This document shows, piece after piece, positions 56,383 to 64,000 of a stretch of DNA of 64,000 nt. Location of the stretch: contig VBKI01000054.1 of NCBI GenBank assembly GCA_005879535.1, forward strand, positions 1 to 64,000. Direction: 5' to 3'. Origin of the DNA: Deltaproteobacteria bacterium (GTDB lineage: Bacteria > Myxococcota > Myxococcia > Myxococcales > 40CM-4-68-19). The notes under the pieces are model-generated. The model worked only from the letters and a program-made list of their open reading frames with translations. It had not been told where the DNA came from and did no database searches. Each line of letters opens with the position of its first letter. Position 1 is the first letter of the stretch. A program made the translations under genes and the position numbers.

Positions 56383-59300
56383 TTACTGCTCCCGCGCCGC
56401 AGTCGTCGGGCGCGGCGTCTCCACCGCCGCCGTCGTGGGGATCGGAGCCAGGCTGCGCTCCTGCAGAGCGGCATCCAGCGCCTTCACCTCCGTCGCCGCG
56501 AGCTGATCGAAGTCGCGTTGGACGTCGTCCAGCTCCCGCCGCAAAGCGCCGATGCGCGCCTCCTGGTACTCCGCCGGCTTCCCTTCGTACCGCAGCAGCG
56601 CTCCGTACAGATAATCGGTGTGCTCGCGGATGCGCTCTTCGCCGGTGATCGCCCCGCCCTCCTTGGTGGTGACGATCTTCCTCCTCACCTCTTCGAGCTT
56701 CTCACGCACGGCCGCAAGCCGCGGCACCAGGGGGTCACCCTTCGCCAGCTTCCCCGTCCGTTCCGCCGTGCCCTTCTGCGCCGCGTCGATGCGATCGATC
56801 AGCGTGCTCATGTCGCCGAACAGCGCCACCACCTTGAGCGCCGCGTCGTAGTTCTTGCGCCGGTCATCGGGCGAGTAGGTGGCCCGCCGGTCGAGCGCGA
56901 TCTCGATGCGCGACTCCACGGCCTTGTCGCCTTTGCGCAGCCGCACGGTGTACGTCCCGGGCATCACGCGAGGACCGCGAGAGCCCCAGTTCGTCACCGT
57001 CGCCGCGCGGGGGACGCGGGGCGGCTTGTGCTGCATCGTCCACGTCACCCGGTTGAGGCCCCGCCGCGTGCTCGCCGGGATGGCATCGACGAGCTTCCCC
57101 TGGCCGTCCAGCACTTCCAGCTCGATCGGCCCATAGAGGTGCCGCGCCCGCTGGTAGTAGGTGATGAGGGCGCCGCTCGGCGGGTTCTCGCCGATGAACG
57201 TGGCGTCGCCCTCCGACCAGCCGCCGCCCGCGAACAGGCGCTGCTGCGATGGACGTCCGGAAACGAACGCCACGTCCTTCGCCAGCACGTCGTTCGAGAG
57301 CGCGCGCAACGGCGTCAGGTCGTCGACGATCCAGATGCCGCGTCCGTGCGTCGCCAGCACCAGATCGCCGTCGCGGGGATGGATCTGGAGATCGCGCACC
57401 GCCACGCGCGGGAACTCGCCGCCGCGGAACTCCGCCCAGTTCCTGCCTCCGTCCACGGAGATGAAGAGTCCCAGCTCGGTTCCGAGGAAGAGCAGGTCCT
57501 TCTTCAGCGTGTCCTCCTTGATCACGTGCGCATAACCGCGCAAGGGAGCGGAGGGACCGCCGATGCGCATCCATGTCTTCCCGAAGTCCTGCGTGCGGTA
57601 CACCCACGGCGTCATGTCCCCGAAGTTGTGCCGGTCGAACGCCGCGTACGCCGTTCCCGGCTCGAAGCGGCTCGCCTCGACCCACGAGACCCAGCTCGCT
57701 TTCGGCAAGCCGGAGACGTTTCCGGCGACGTTGGTCCAGTGCCCTCCCCCGTCCCGGGTGAGCTGGACGTTGCCGTCGTCGGTGCCGACCCAGATGGTGT
57801 TCGCGTCGCGCGGGGACTCGCTGATCACGGTGATGGTCGTGTGGGCCTCCGCCGAGGAGTTGTCGACGGTGATGCCGCCCGACTCTTCCTGGCGCTGCTT
57901 CTCCGGATCGTTGGTGGTGAGATCGGGCGAGATGCGCTCCCACGTGTCGCCGCGATCCCTGGAACGGAAGAGGAACTGCGCCGCGATGTAGACGACGCCC
58001 TTCTGCGTCGGGCTCGCGGCGATGGGCGCGTTCCAGTTGAAGCGCAGCTTCTCCTTGTACAAGGCCTTCGGCTGCACGTCGCGCGACGACATCGTCCGGC
58101 GATCGACGCGCCCGATGAAGCCGCCCTGCGATTCGACGTAGACCGCCTCCGGATCGGAGGTATCGGGCACTGCCCAGAATCCGTCACCGCCGTAGAGGTT
58201 CTCCCAGCGCCGGTTGCTGACTCCGCCGCCGTAGGCGGAGTCGCCCACCCAGGTACTGTTGTCCTGCAGCCCGCCGTAGACGTGGTAGGGGTCCGCTCCG
58301 TCGAGAGCCACGTGATAGAACTGCGAGATCGGAAGGTTCTCCTGCTTCCACCACCGGTTCCCGCCGTCGAAGGACTGCCAGAGCCCGCCGTCGTCGCCGC
58401 CGATGACGTGCTTCGGATTCTGCGGGTCGATCCAGAGATCGTGCCAGTCGCCGTGCGATCCTCCGCTGGCGTCGGAGAAGCTGCGACCCCCGTCCTCGCT
58501 GACGATCAGGTTGAGGTTCGTCTTGAAGAGGCGGTCGGGATTGGTGGGATCGACGACCAGCCGCGCGAAGTAGAAGGGCCGCCAGACCATGGACTGACTG
58601 CGATCGAGCGCAGCCCACTTGGTGCCGCCGTCGTCGGAGCGGTAGAGCGCGGAATGCTCGGATTCGATGAACGCGTAGACGCGCTTCGGTGACGAGGGCG
58701 CGATGACGACCTCCACCCGCCCCCAAGGATGGGGCGGCAGCCCGTTGCCGTCGATGGTCTTCCAGGACCTGCCGCCGTCGGCGGTGCGGAGAAGTGCGCT
58801 GCCGCTCGGCGCGTTCGGCCCGTCTCCTCCCGAGCGGAACGTCCAGCCCTTGCGGCGGAAGTCCCAGGTGCCGGCGAAGAGCACGTCCGGATTCTGCGGA
58901 TCCAACGTCAGGCTCGAGCAGCCCGTCGAGGCGTTTCCCACGTAGCTGAGGATGAGGGACCAGGTCTTGCCGCCGTCGGTGGTTCGGTAGACGCCGCGCT
59001 CCTTGCTGTCGCTCCAGAGCTTTCCCGTGACGCACGCATAGACGACGTTGGAGCTTTTGGGATGCACCACGATCCGCGCGATCCGCTCGGATTCGGCCAG
59101 CCCCATGTGCGCCCAGGTCTCGCCCGCATCGGTGGACTTGTAGATGCCGTCGCCGATGGAGACGGAGTTGCGCGTCCAGGTCTCCCCGGTACCGACCCAC
59201 ACCGTGCGCGGGTCCCGCGGATCGATGGTGATGGCTCCGATCGACTGGACCGGCTGCTTGTCGAAGACCGGCACGAAGCGGGTGCCGCCGTCCTGGCTCT

Positions 59301-60264
59301 TCCAAACGCCGCCACTGGCGGCGCCGACGTAGACCAGCGTCTTGCCGTCGACGTTCGCTGCCGCAACGGCGGAAACGCGGCCGCTCATGGTGGCGGACCC
59401 GATGTTTCGCGCGTCCAGGCCGGAGATGACGCCTTCGTCGAACGAGACCTTGGCCATCGGCGGGGCCGGCGGCGCCTCGAAGGAAGGCGGACGCGCGTCC
59501 GGACCGGCGACAATCTCGCGACCGATGGTGCCCTGCGGATACTCGAAGACGCGGTCGTCGACGGGCACGTTCGCCTCGGCCTTCTCGACGATGAAGTGCG
59601 CCGTCCTCGGAGCGCCTTTGCGGCCCTGGTTGATCGAGGTGGGAATCCAGACGCCGGCCACCAGGCCGTATGCGCCGAGGTCGGCTTCGGTGACCTGCTC
59701 GCTGCCGCGCACGCGACGTTCGTTGACGATGCGGATCTCGAGAAACGCGTCCGGATCGAGGAAGACGTAATGCACGTCGCCGTCCTTCAGGGCGACGCGG
59801 ATCTTGTGCGCGGGCGTGCCGTCGACGTCTTCGACGCCCAGGTACTCCACCCGGCTTCCTTTCTCACGCCAGGAGATGAGGTGGCCTTCGATGTCGGCGT
59901 CCTGGGCGAGCGCGCGCGCGTCATCCTGCGAGGCGCGCTCCGGCTCGCGGCGGCCGCGGAATGGCGACAGCTTCCACCCTTCCTTCCCGTTCCAGGCCTG
60001 CACCGCAGTGAGTCCCTGTCGCGTCACCTCCGAGCGAAAATGGCCCGGACGCGTCTGTACCTGCGCCCACGCCATCTCGATCGCAGATCCGCGGCGTCCC
60101 ATGCCGGAGAAGACGGCGCGCCCGGTGAGACGAAGCGTCTTGAGCTTCTGCACGTTCGCGGCGCCGCCGCGGGCGGCGAGGTTCTTTGCCAAGAGCTCGT
60201 CGAGGGTGATGGCGCGGGCACTGAAGGAAACGACAAACGACGCGACCAGCAGCAGGATTCGCAT
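56383..60264 (-). CDS. Exported LolA-like/BNR-repeat (sortilin/VPS10-type) chimera
   Basis: A 1293-residue exported protein. GGGAGG precedes ATG 60264, which begins a signal peptide. Residues about 20-255 resemble a LolA/LppX-like outer-membrane lipoprotein-sorting domain (LDELLAKNLAARGGA, GKEGWKLSPF). Residues about 300-950 hold many BNR/Asp-box repeats (STDAGETW, TTDGGKTW, SFDGGNRWW) forming propeller blades as in sortilin-type or xyloglucanase-type proteins. The C-terminal about 300 residues include a RGLNRVTW region and a helical tail. Ten-bladed VPS10-type proteins are often called glycosyl hydrolase, but no catalytic residues can be seen. Function unknown. Confidence 0.75.
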   Translation of the reverse strand: MRILLLVASFVVSFSARAITLDELLAKNLAARGGAANVQKLKTLRLTGRAVFSGMGRRGSAIEMAWAQVQTRPGHFRSEVTRQGLTAVQAWNGKEGWKLSPFRGRREPERASQDDARALAQDADIEGHLISWREKGSRVEYLGVEDVDGTPAHKIRVALKDGDVHYVFLDPDAFLEIRIVNERRVRGSEQVTEADLGAYGLVAGVWIPTSINQGRKGAPRTAHFIVEKAEANVPVDDRVFEYPQGTIGREIVAGPDARPPSFEAPPAPPMAKVSFDEGVISGLDARNIGSATMSGRVSAVAAANVDGKTLVYVGAASGGVWKSQDGGTRFVPVFDKQPVQSIGAITIDPRDPRTVWVGTGETWTRNSVSIGDGIYKSTDAGETWAHMGLAESERIARIVVHPKSSNVVYACVTGKLWSDSKERGVYRTTDGGKTWSLILSYVGNASTGCSSLTLDPQNPDVLFAGTWDFRRKGWTFRSGGDGPNAPSGSALLRTADGGRSWKTIDGNGLPPHPWGRVEVVIAPSSPKRVYAFIESEHSALYRSDDGGTKWAALDRSQSMVWRPFYFARLVVDPTNPDRLFKTNLNLIVSEDGGRSFSDASGGSHGDWHDLWIDPQNPKHVIGGDDGGLWQSFDGGNRWWKQENLPISQFYHVALDGADPYHVYGGLQDNSTWVGDSAYGGGVSNRRWENLYGGDGFWAVPDTSDPEAVYVESQGGFIGRVDRRTMSSRDVQPKALYKEKLRFNWNAPIAASPTQKGVVYIAAQFLFRSRDRGDTWERISPDLTTNDPEKQRQEESGGITVDNSSAEAHTTITVISESPRDANTIWVGTDDGNVQLTRDGGGHWTNVAGNVSGLPKASWVSWVEASRFEPGTAYAAFDRHNFGDMTPWVYRTQDFGKTWMRIGGPSAPLRGYAHVIKEDTLKKDLLFLGTELGLFISVDGGRNWAEFRGGEFPRVAVRDLQIHPRDGDLVLATHGRGIWIVDDLTPLRALSNDVLAKDVAFVSGRPSQQRLFAGGGWSEGDATFIGENPPSGALITYYQRARHLYGPIELEVLDGQGKLVDAIPASTRRGLNRVTWTMQHKPPRVPRAATVTNWGSRGPRVMPGTYTVRLRKGDKAVESRIEIALDRRATYSPDDRRKNYDAALKVVALFGDMSTLIDRIDAAQKGTAERTGKLAKGDPLVPRLAAVREKLEEVRRKIVTTKEGGAITGEERIREHTDYLYGALLRYEGKPAEYQEARIGALRRELDDVQRDFDQLAATEVKALDAALQERSLAPIPTTAAVETPRPTTAAREQ

Positions 60265-60344
60265 GCGACCTCCCGCAGAGGGGGTCGCAGAATGCAGCAA
60301 TGGCACGGTTCCGCCAACGCCCGCAGTTCGATACTCAAAAGATA

Positions 60345-60657
60345 TTACGCATTATCAGACTTTCATCGGGGCGGAAGCAAACATCGCGCTGAACAACACC
60401 GGCCCGGCGATTGCGGACATCGACCTCATCTGGGTGCAGTCGGGCGGCCTCGCGGCGTCCAGCGGCTTGAACTCCAGCAATATTTTCGACGAGTTGCTCA
60501 AGCAGAAGCGGTACTCGCTGCTTTCGAGGGAGGGCACCGCTGGATCGACCTGCGTCGCTACGGAAAGCTGGACGCCAGCCACGTCGCGATCGACACGACG
60601 GATGACGTCATCCACGCCGCCTTCCCCATCCCGCTCACGGAGTCGCAAACGCCATAG
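60345..60657 (+). pseudogene. Remnant of a SusD/RagB-like outer-membrane nutrient-binding protein
   Basis: C-terminal SusD-like sequence in two frames. The first gives EANIALNNTGPAIADID, then FDELLKQKRYSLL, and after a one-base loss near 60522 the second gives EGGHRWIDLRRYGKL and AAFPIPLTE-stop. These match the end of RagB/SusD proteins (EGHRW-(F/I)DLRR and FPIP-E). The N-terminal four-fifths is absent. No start codon is usable. It is a dead fragment left after deletion of a carbohydrate-uptake locus. Confidence 0.7.
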
Positions 60658-60674
60658 CGGAACAGGTTCGTCGG

Positions 60675-60965
60675 TCAGTACGTGAGCGAGGGATCGAGCG
60701 CGCGCAGGGCCGTAGCCGGATCGTAAAACCGGCCGGTGTCGCTGAGCTGATCGCGCGTATAGATCCGAACCGGCGAAATCGTGTTCGCCAGCCCGGAGCG
60801 CATCTCGACCGTGCGCGGAATGTGGGAACCGGTCACGAGAATCCTCTCCATCTTCGGCTTCTCGTCTTTCGCGACGGGAGAAGGTGGCGTGTGGACGCAA
60901 CCGGTGGCCACTCCGACCAAGGCGATGAGCGATGCCGCCACGAGCCAGCGCGAGTGAATCCTCAT
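60675..60965 (-). CDS. Small lipoprotein with TonB-receptor plug-like segment
   Basis: A 96-residue protein. The N-terminus is a lipoprotein signal ending LVGVATGC. The rest, RILVTGSHIPRTVE and SPVRIYTRDQLSDTGR, strongly resembles the start of TonB-dependent receptor plug domains (VTGSRIPR...SPV-V-T-D-L--TG). GAGGAGG 9 nt before ATG 60965 supports that start over ATG 60974, which overlaps it. Whether it is a working lipoprotein or a salvaged plug remnant is unclear. It lies beside the SusD remnant. Confidence 0.65.
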   Translation of the reverse strand: MRIHSRWLVAASLIALVGVATGCVHTPPSPVAKDEKPKMERILVTGSHIPRTVEMRSGLANTISPVRIYTRDQLSDTGRFYDPATALRALDPSLTY

Positions 60966-61067
60966 CGTTTGCATCCTCCTCGACCACGTATCCTAACGTG
61001 TCCATCGACGGACGGGGAGCGCCGCGTGTCGGACCCTCCTGCCATCCTCGCGCGCAACGAGGAAGAG

Positions 61068-61325
61068 ATGAAAACGACCATCCGGATTGCCCCTTTCGAT
61101 GCTGCCCTGGTGCTCCGCGCCGATGGCAGGCTGGAGAGCTGGTTGCCGCATATTCACGGCGATCCACCGCCGAACGCCCTCGCCGCCAGCGCCCTGATGT
61201 GCGCCTATTTCGACAAGCGGATCATGGCCTACATCACCGAAGCGATGAGCGCCGCCGGATACGAGTACTCCGATCCGCCGCCGCGGTCGCCGGGCGGCCC
61301 GCGCGATCCTTCGCGTATGCAGTAG
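61068..61325 (+). CDS. Hypothetical protein of 85 residues
   Basis: Starts at ATG 61068, with GAGGAAGAG directly before it as the Shine-Dalgarno sequence. Contains TTIRIAPFDAALVLRADGRL and an internal helix CAYFDKRIMAYITEAMS, with a Pro-rich end. No recognisable family. The gene opens 109 bp before the BNR gene on the same strand. No signal peptide. Confidence 0.5.
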   Translation: MKTTIRIAPFDAALVLRADGRLESWLPHIHGDPPPNALAASALMCAYFDKRIMAYITEAMSAAGYEYSDPPPRSPGGPRDPSRMQ

Positions 61326-61433
61326 ACGTCGCGACACGCGAGGGCGTTGCCGGTCGCTCCGACTAAGGTCTCATGCCGGCCAACTCGACAAATGATTCAT
61401 GCTGCCGGCCCCTTTGCACCCGGAGCCGTCATC

Positions 61434-62909
61434 ATGCGGAACCTGACTTTCCTCGCGGCGCTCGCCGCGCTCGTCATCACTTCATCGGCACAAGCAGGAC
61501 TCGACCCAAAGGATCCCACCTGGTGGGACAAATACCAGTACATCCAGAACGGCGGCGCGCTCGCCGTGGGCGACGCCACGCAGTCGATCGCGTACGGCAC
61601 GAACGTAGACGTCTCGAACGAATGCGGACCACAGTCCGAGACGTACATCACGATGAAGGACACGAAGGTGATCGCCGGCGGATCGAACGAGATCTTCCGC
61701 CTGCCCATGCGCGCTTACTTCTCGAGCGACGCCGGCAAGAGCTGGGGCGGAGCCGATCTACCGTTGCCGCCGGCCAAGGGGACCAATGGCATCGATTTCG
61801 GCTCCGACCCGACGCTGGCCTTCGACTCGAAGGGGAACCTCTTCTACGGATACATCGTCGTGTTCTTCGGTCACGGCAACGGGATCAACGGCACACAAAT
61901 GGCGGTCGCGCGCTCCACCGACGGCGGACGTACCTGGCCGCAGGCGACGTTCTTCTGGTTCTCGGGTGGCACCGATCACTTCAACGACAAGCCAATGATC
62001 ACCGCTGACCGCACCGCGGGCTCGCCCTTCCGCGACCGTGTCTACATTGCCTGGGACGCCGCGGCTGGCGGCTCGGCAACGGGCGGCGGTGTGCTGGTCG
62101 CGAGATCCAAGGATTCCGGCGCCAGTTTCAGCGTGGCCCGCGCCGACGAGCCGCACGGACCCGGCCGTGCCATCGGGGCGATCCCGTTCGTCGGTCCGAA
62201 CGGCGAGCTGTACGTAGCCTGGAACGATTACGCAGCGAACACCATCGCCTTCTCCAGCTCGCTCGACGGCGGCGCCACCTTCTCGCCGCAGGTCGTCATC
62301 TCTCCCAAGACGATTCCCTTCGATGCCGGAATCCCGGCGGAGTTCAGCCGGCGCGCGCTCGTGTACCCCGCTTGCGACACGGACCGATCCGCCGGTCCAA
62401 ACCGCGGGCGCCTGTATTGTTCGTGGATGGACGTAGGCGACATGGGGACCGACATTTTCCTGTCGACCTCGGGCGACGGCGGCGCGACCTGGTCGGCGGC
62501 GCGGGCGGTCGGCGACCGACTCCCGTTCGCGGTCGACCGGTTCAACCACTGGCTCGCAGTCGACGCAGTGACCGGCCAGGTGGTGATCGCGTTCTACGAC
62601 ACGCGCAACGACACCACCGGACAGCGCTACGGAACCGACTTCTATCTGGCCCGCTCGAACGACGGCGCCGCCAGCTTCGCCGCGGACATCCGCGTCAGTA
62701 ATGCGACGTCGAACGAGCACGACTGCAACGGCGTCTTTCCCTGCACGGGGATCAACTACGGCAATCAGCAGGGCGATTACGCAGGCGTCGCCTCGTTCGG
62801 TGGCATCGCGCATCCGTTGTGGGTCGACAGCCGCGCCAACCTCGATCCCGCGCCCGGGTGCTCGCGCGGGATCAAGATGGAGGAAGTCTTCACCGCAACG
62901 GTGAAGTAG
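61434..62909 (+). CDS. Exported sialidase-like BNR-repeat protein
   Basis: A 491-residue exported protein. Signal peptide MRNLTFLAALAALVITS with cleavage near SSAQA. BNR/Asp-box repeats are SSDAGKSW, STDGGRTW, SGDGGATW and SNDGAASF, giving a beta-propeller like sialidases and photosystem-type assembly proteins. The catalytic Arg triad of sialidases is not obvious, so a glycosidase function is not claimed. ATG 61434 is the start, since the signal peptide begins there. A bidirectional-type hairpin follows the gene. Confidence 0.75.
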   Translation: MRNLTFLAALAALVITSSAQAGLDPKDPTWWDKYQYIQNGGALAVGDATQSIAYGTNVDVSNECGPQSETYITMKDTKVIAGGSNEIFRLPMRAYFSSDAGKSWGGADLPLPPAKGTNGIDFGSDPTLAFDSKGNLFYGYIVVFFGHGNGINGTQMAVARSTDGGRTWPQATFFWFSGGTDHFNDKPMITADRTAGSPFRDRVYIAWDAAAGGSATGGGVLVARSKDSGASFSVARADEPHGPGRAIGAIPFVGPNGELYVAWNDYAANTIAFSSSLDGGATFSPQVVISPKTIPFDAGIPAEFSRRALVYPACDTDRSAGPNRGRLYCSWMDVGDMGTDIFLSTSGDGGATWSAARAVGDRLPFAVDRFNHWLAVDAVTGQVVIAFYDTRNDTTGQRYGTDFYLARSNDGAASFAADIRVSNATSNEHDCNGVFPCTGINYGNQQGDYAGVASFGGIAHPLWVDSRANLDPAPGCSRGIKMEEVFTATVK

Positions 62910-62917
62910 GTCGAACA

Positions 62918-62946
62918 AAGGGGCGGCCCTCGCGAGCCGCCCCCTT
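62918..62946. terminator. Rho-independent bidirectional terminator
   Basis: GGGGCGGC (62920-62927) pairs with GCCGCCCC (62936-62943) across an 8-base loop; AA precedes and TT follows the stem. It lies between the convergent genes ending at 62909 and 62973 and can serve both. Confidence 0.7.
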
Positions 62947-62972
62947 CGTCACTAGGACCGCATCGTCGAGCG

Positions 62973-64000
62973 TCAGGGCCCGGCAGGATTGCACTTGCCG
63001 CCGTCGCCAGGCTGGTTGCAGACGTTGCTGTTCTGCGCCGCGGTCACGAGCTGCGCCCAGTCATCCGGGAAACCCGCGGGGATCGACGTCGTGCACTTGG
63101 CGCCCATCGCCTTCGCGTCCGGCCCTGCAAGCAGATACCCCTGGCAAGCGGCGTTATCCGCTGCAGCCTTGACCGCGGCGACGTACTTGGCGTGCGTCCC
63201 GTAACGCTCTTCCAGGGATGGCCGCAGGTCGTCCGCCGCTTTGTCTGACGTCTTCTTCGCGAACGGCACCATGCCGCCGACGTAGTTGCAGGTCTGCCCG
63301 GCGTGGAACGGCCGCCCGTCATAGTTGGGGTCGCCGGGGCCGGCGGTGATGTTCCAGCCTAGATACGTGCCGAGCGGGGCATCGCGCAGCACGGTGGGAA
63401 CGCCGCCCAGCTCATTCCCGTCCGAATCCACCTTCGGCACCAGCATCTTGATCACGTTCTTGATCGGCGGCGGCTCGTTGGTCGGCGTTCCCGTCGCGTT
63501 GAACTCGTCGAAATCCGGGCCCCAGTCGTAATCGAGAACCGGGTTGACGAAGCTCTCGGGAGCGAAGATCGAGTCCGGAATGCCGGGGACGCCCCTCGGA
63601 AATCCCATCGCCGCTCTCGTCGGCTCGACGAGAGTGCGGTCATTCTTCGGTCCGCGCATCCTTGGCCAGACGCTGTCGGGCGGGAGCGTTCCATGCATCA
63701 CCCACTCGCGCAGCGCGACGCGCAGGCGGTTGACGAGTTGGGTCGCCGGCACCGGATTGGCCCTGAAGTTTCCGACGCCATAGTTGTTGCCCGGGCATCC
63801 GGCTCCGACGTTCGGGATCGCCTCATTGAAGCCCCCACCGCCGCCACCATGTGTCGAGCTCGGCAGGTAATAGCGCCGCACGTTGTCCGGCAGAGGAATG
63901 TCATTCTTCGGATCGGTTCCGACCCAGGATGTCGTCATCTTCAGCGCGAACACCTCCGCGCCGCCGAACGTCTCAATGATCTTCGGGCAGGTGTCGGTCT
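62973..64000 (-). CDS. Alpha/beta hydrolase domain-containing protein, N-terminus outside window
   Basis: C-terminal 342 residues of an exported-looking large hydrolase of the type called alpha/beta hydrolase domain-containing. FGGAEVFALKMTTSWVGTD, LPLPDNVRRYYLPSSTHGG and LNRLRVALREWVMHGTLPP-like segments (QLVNRLRVALREWVMHG) are typical. HGG may supply the catalytic His. The open frame continues past the right end of the window, so the start is not seen. Cys-containing C-terminal region (CNYVGGMVP, TAAQNSNVCNQPGDGG) suggests disulfides outside the cytoplasm. Confidence 0.75.
   Translation of the reverse strand, partial: TDTCPKIIETFGGAEVFALKMTTSWVGTDPKNDIPLPDNVRRYYLPSSTHGGGGGGFNEAIPNVGAGCPGNNYGVGNFRANPVPATQLVNRLRVALREWVMHGTLPPDSVWPRMRGPKNDRTLVEPTRAAMGFPRGVPGIPDSIFAPESFVNPVLDYDWGPDFDEFNATGTPTNEPPPIKNVIKMLVPKVDSDGNELGGVPTVLRDAPLGTYLGWNITAGPGDPNYDGRPFHAGQTCNYVGGMVPFAKKTSDKAADDLRPSLEERYGTHAKYVAAVKAAADNAACQGYLLAGPDAKAMGAKCTTSIPAGFPDDWAQLVTAAQNSNVCNQPGDGGKCNPAGP

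Overview
The window is GC-rich bacterial chromosomal DNA. The tig-tRNA-clpP-clpX-lon block, a PilY1/PilV/PilW/PilX type IV pilus operon, a succinate dehydrogenase with one large membrane anchor, a split transhydrogenase and many small Cys-rich exported proteins together suggest a delta-proteobacterial/Myxococcota-type organism. That placement is inferred from gene content only.

Layout. 1-1147: end of a sigma-54 enhancer-binding protein. 1258-2617: two tandem copies of a secreted Cys-rich protein, each behind a sigma-54-like site. 2971-3230: wrecked fabG. 3227-6234: spermidine-synthase-like membrane protein with a frameshift. 6507-13475: pilY1-pilV-pilW-pilX, led by a sigma-54-like site, with a frameshift in pilY1. 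13583-19438: tRNA-Leu, tig, clpP, clpX (broken by an 8-bp tandem duplication) and lon. 19510-24091: ferritin-like protein, NAD-binding protein, DUF2330/RnfD-like pair, GFA protein and RsmJ-like methyltransferase. 24133-24287: tRNA-Val and tRNA-Asp. 24271-27583: a 3.3-kb island bounded by 17-bp direct repeats of the tRNA-Asp 3' end; it holds an integrase remnant, a metallo-beta-lactamase-fold protein and an oxidoreductase with a palindromic operator candidate. 27891-35054: lipoprotein, phospholipase-C-like phosphoesterase, two polyprenyl-sugar-type glycosyltransferases flanking a 2OG-Fe(II) oxygenase, and an ABC exporter. 35230-40759: membrane HExxH protein, DDAH, DUF2214, a lysine-rich protein and a 1015-residue unknown protein. 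40784-44243: ECF41-type sigma factor divergent from its carboxymuconolactone decarboxylase, then a PLP decarboxylase and a HExxH protein. 44254-51414: pntB-pntAb-pntAa-CBS and an sdh operon. 51545-56309: small accessory genes. 56383-64000: two exported BNR-repeat proteins, a SusD-like remnant, a TonB-plug-like lipoprotein and the end of an alpha/beta hydrolase.

Three kinds of biology stand out. First is a candidate sigma-54 circuit: an activator gene, a GG-N10-GC site before pilY1, and conserved sites before both Cys-rich genes. Second is a textbook-quality ECF41 promoter pair (TGTCACA-N16-CGTC and CGTCACA-N16-CGTC) in one 73-bp divergent intergenic region. Third is gene decay and transfer: the tRNA-Asp island, fabG and SusD remnants. 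The intact-looking housekeeping gene clpX, together with pilY1 and the spermidine-synthase-like gene, carries reading-frame breaks. Either the assembly has local errors or these loci are really mutated; raw reads would decide.
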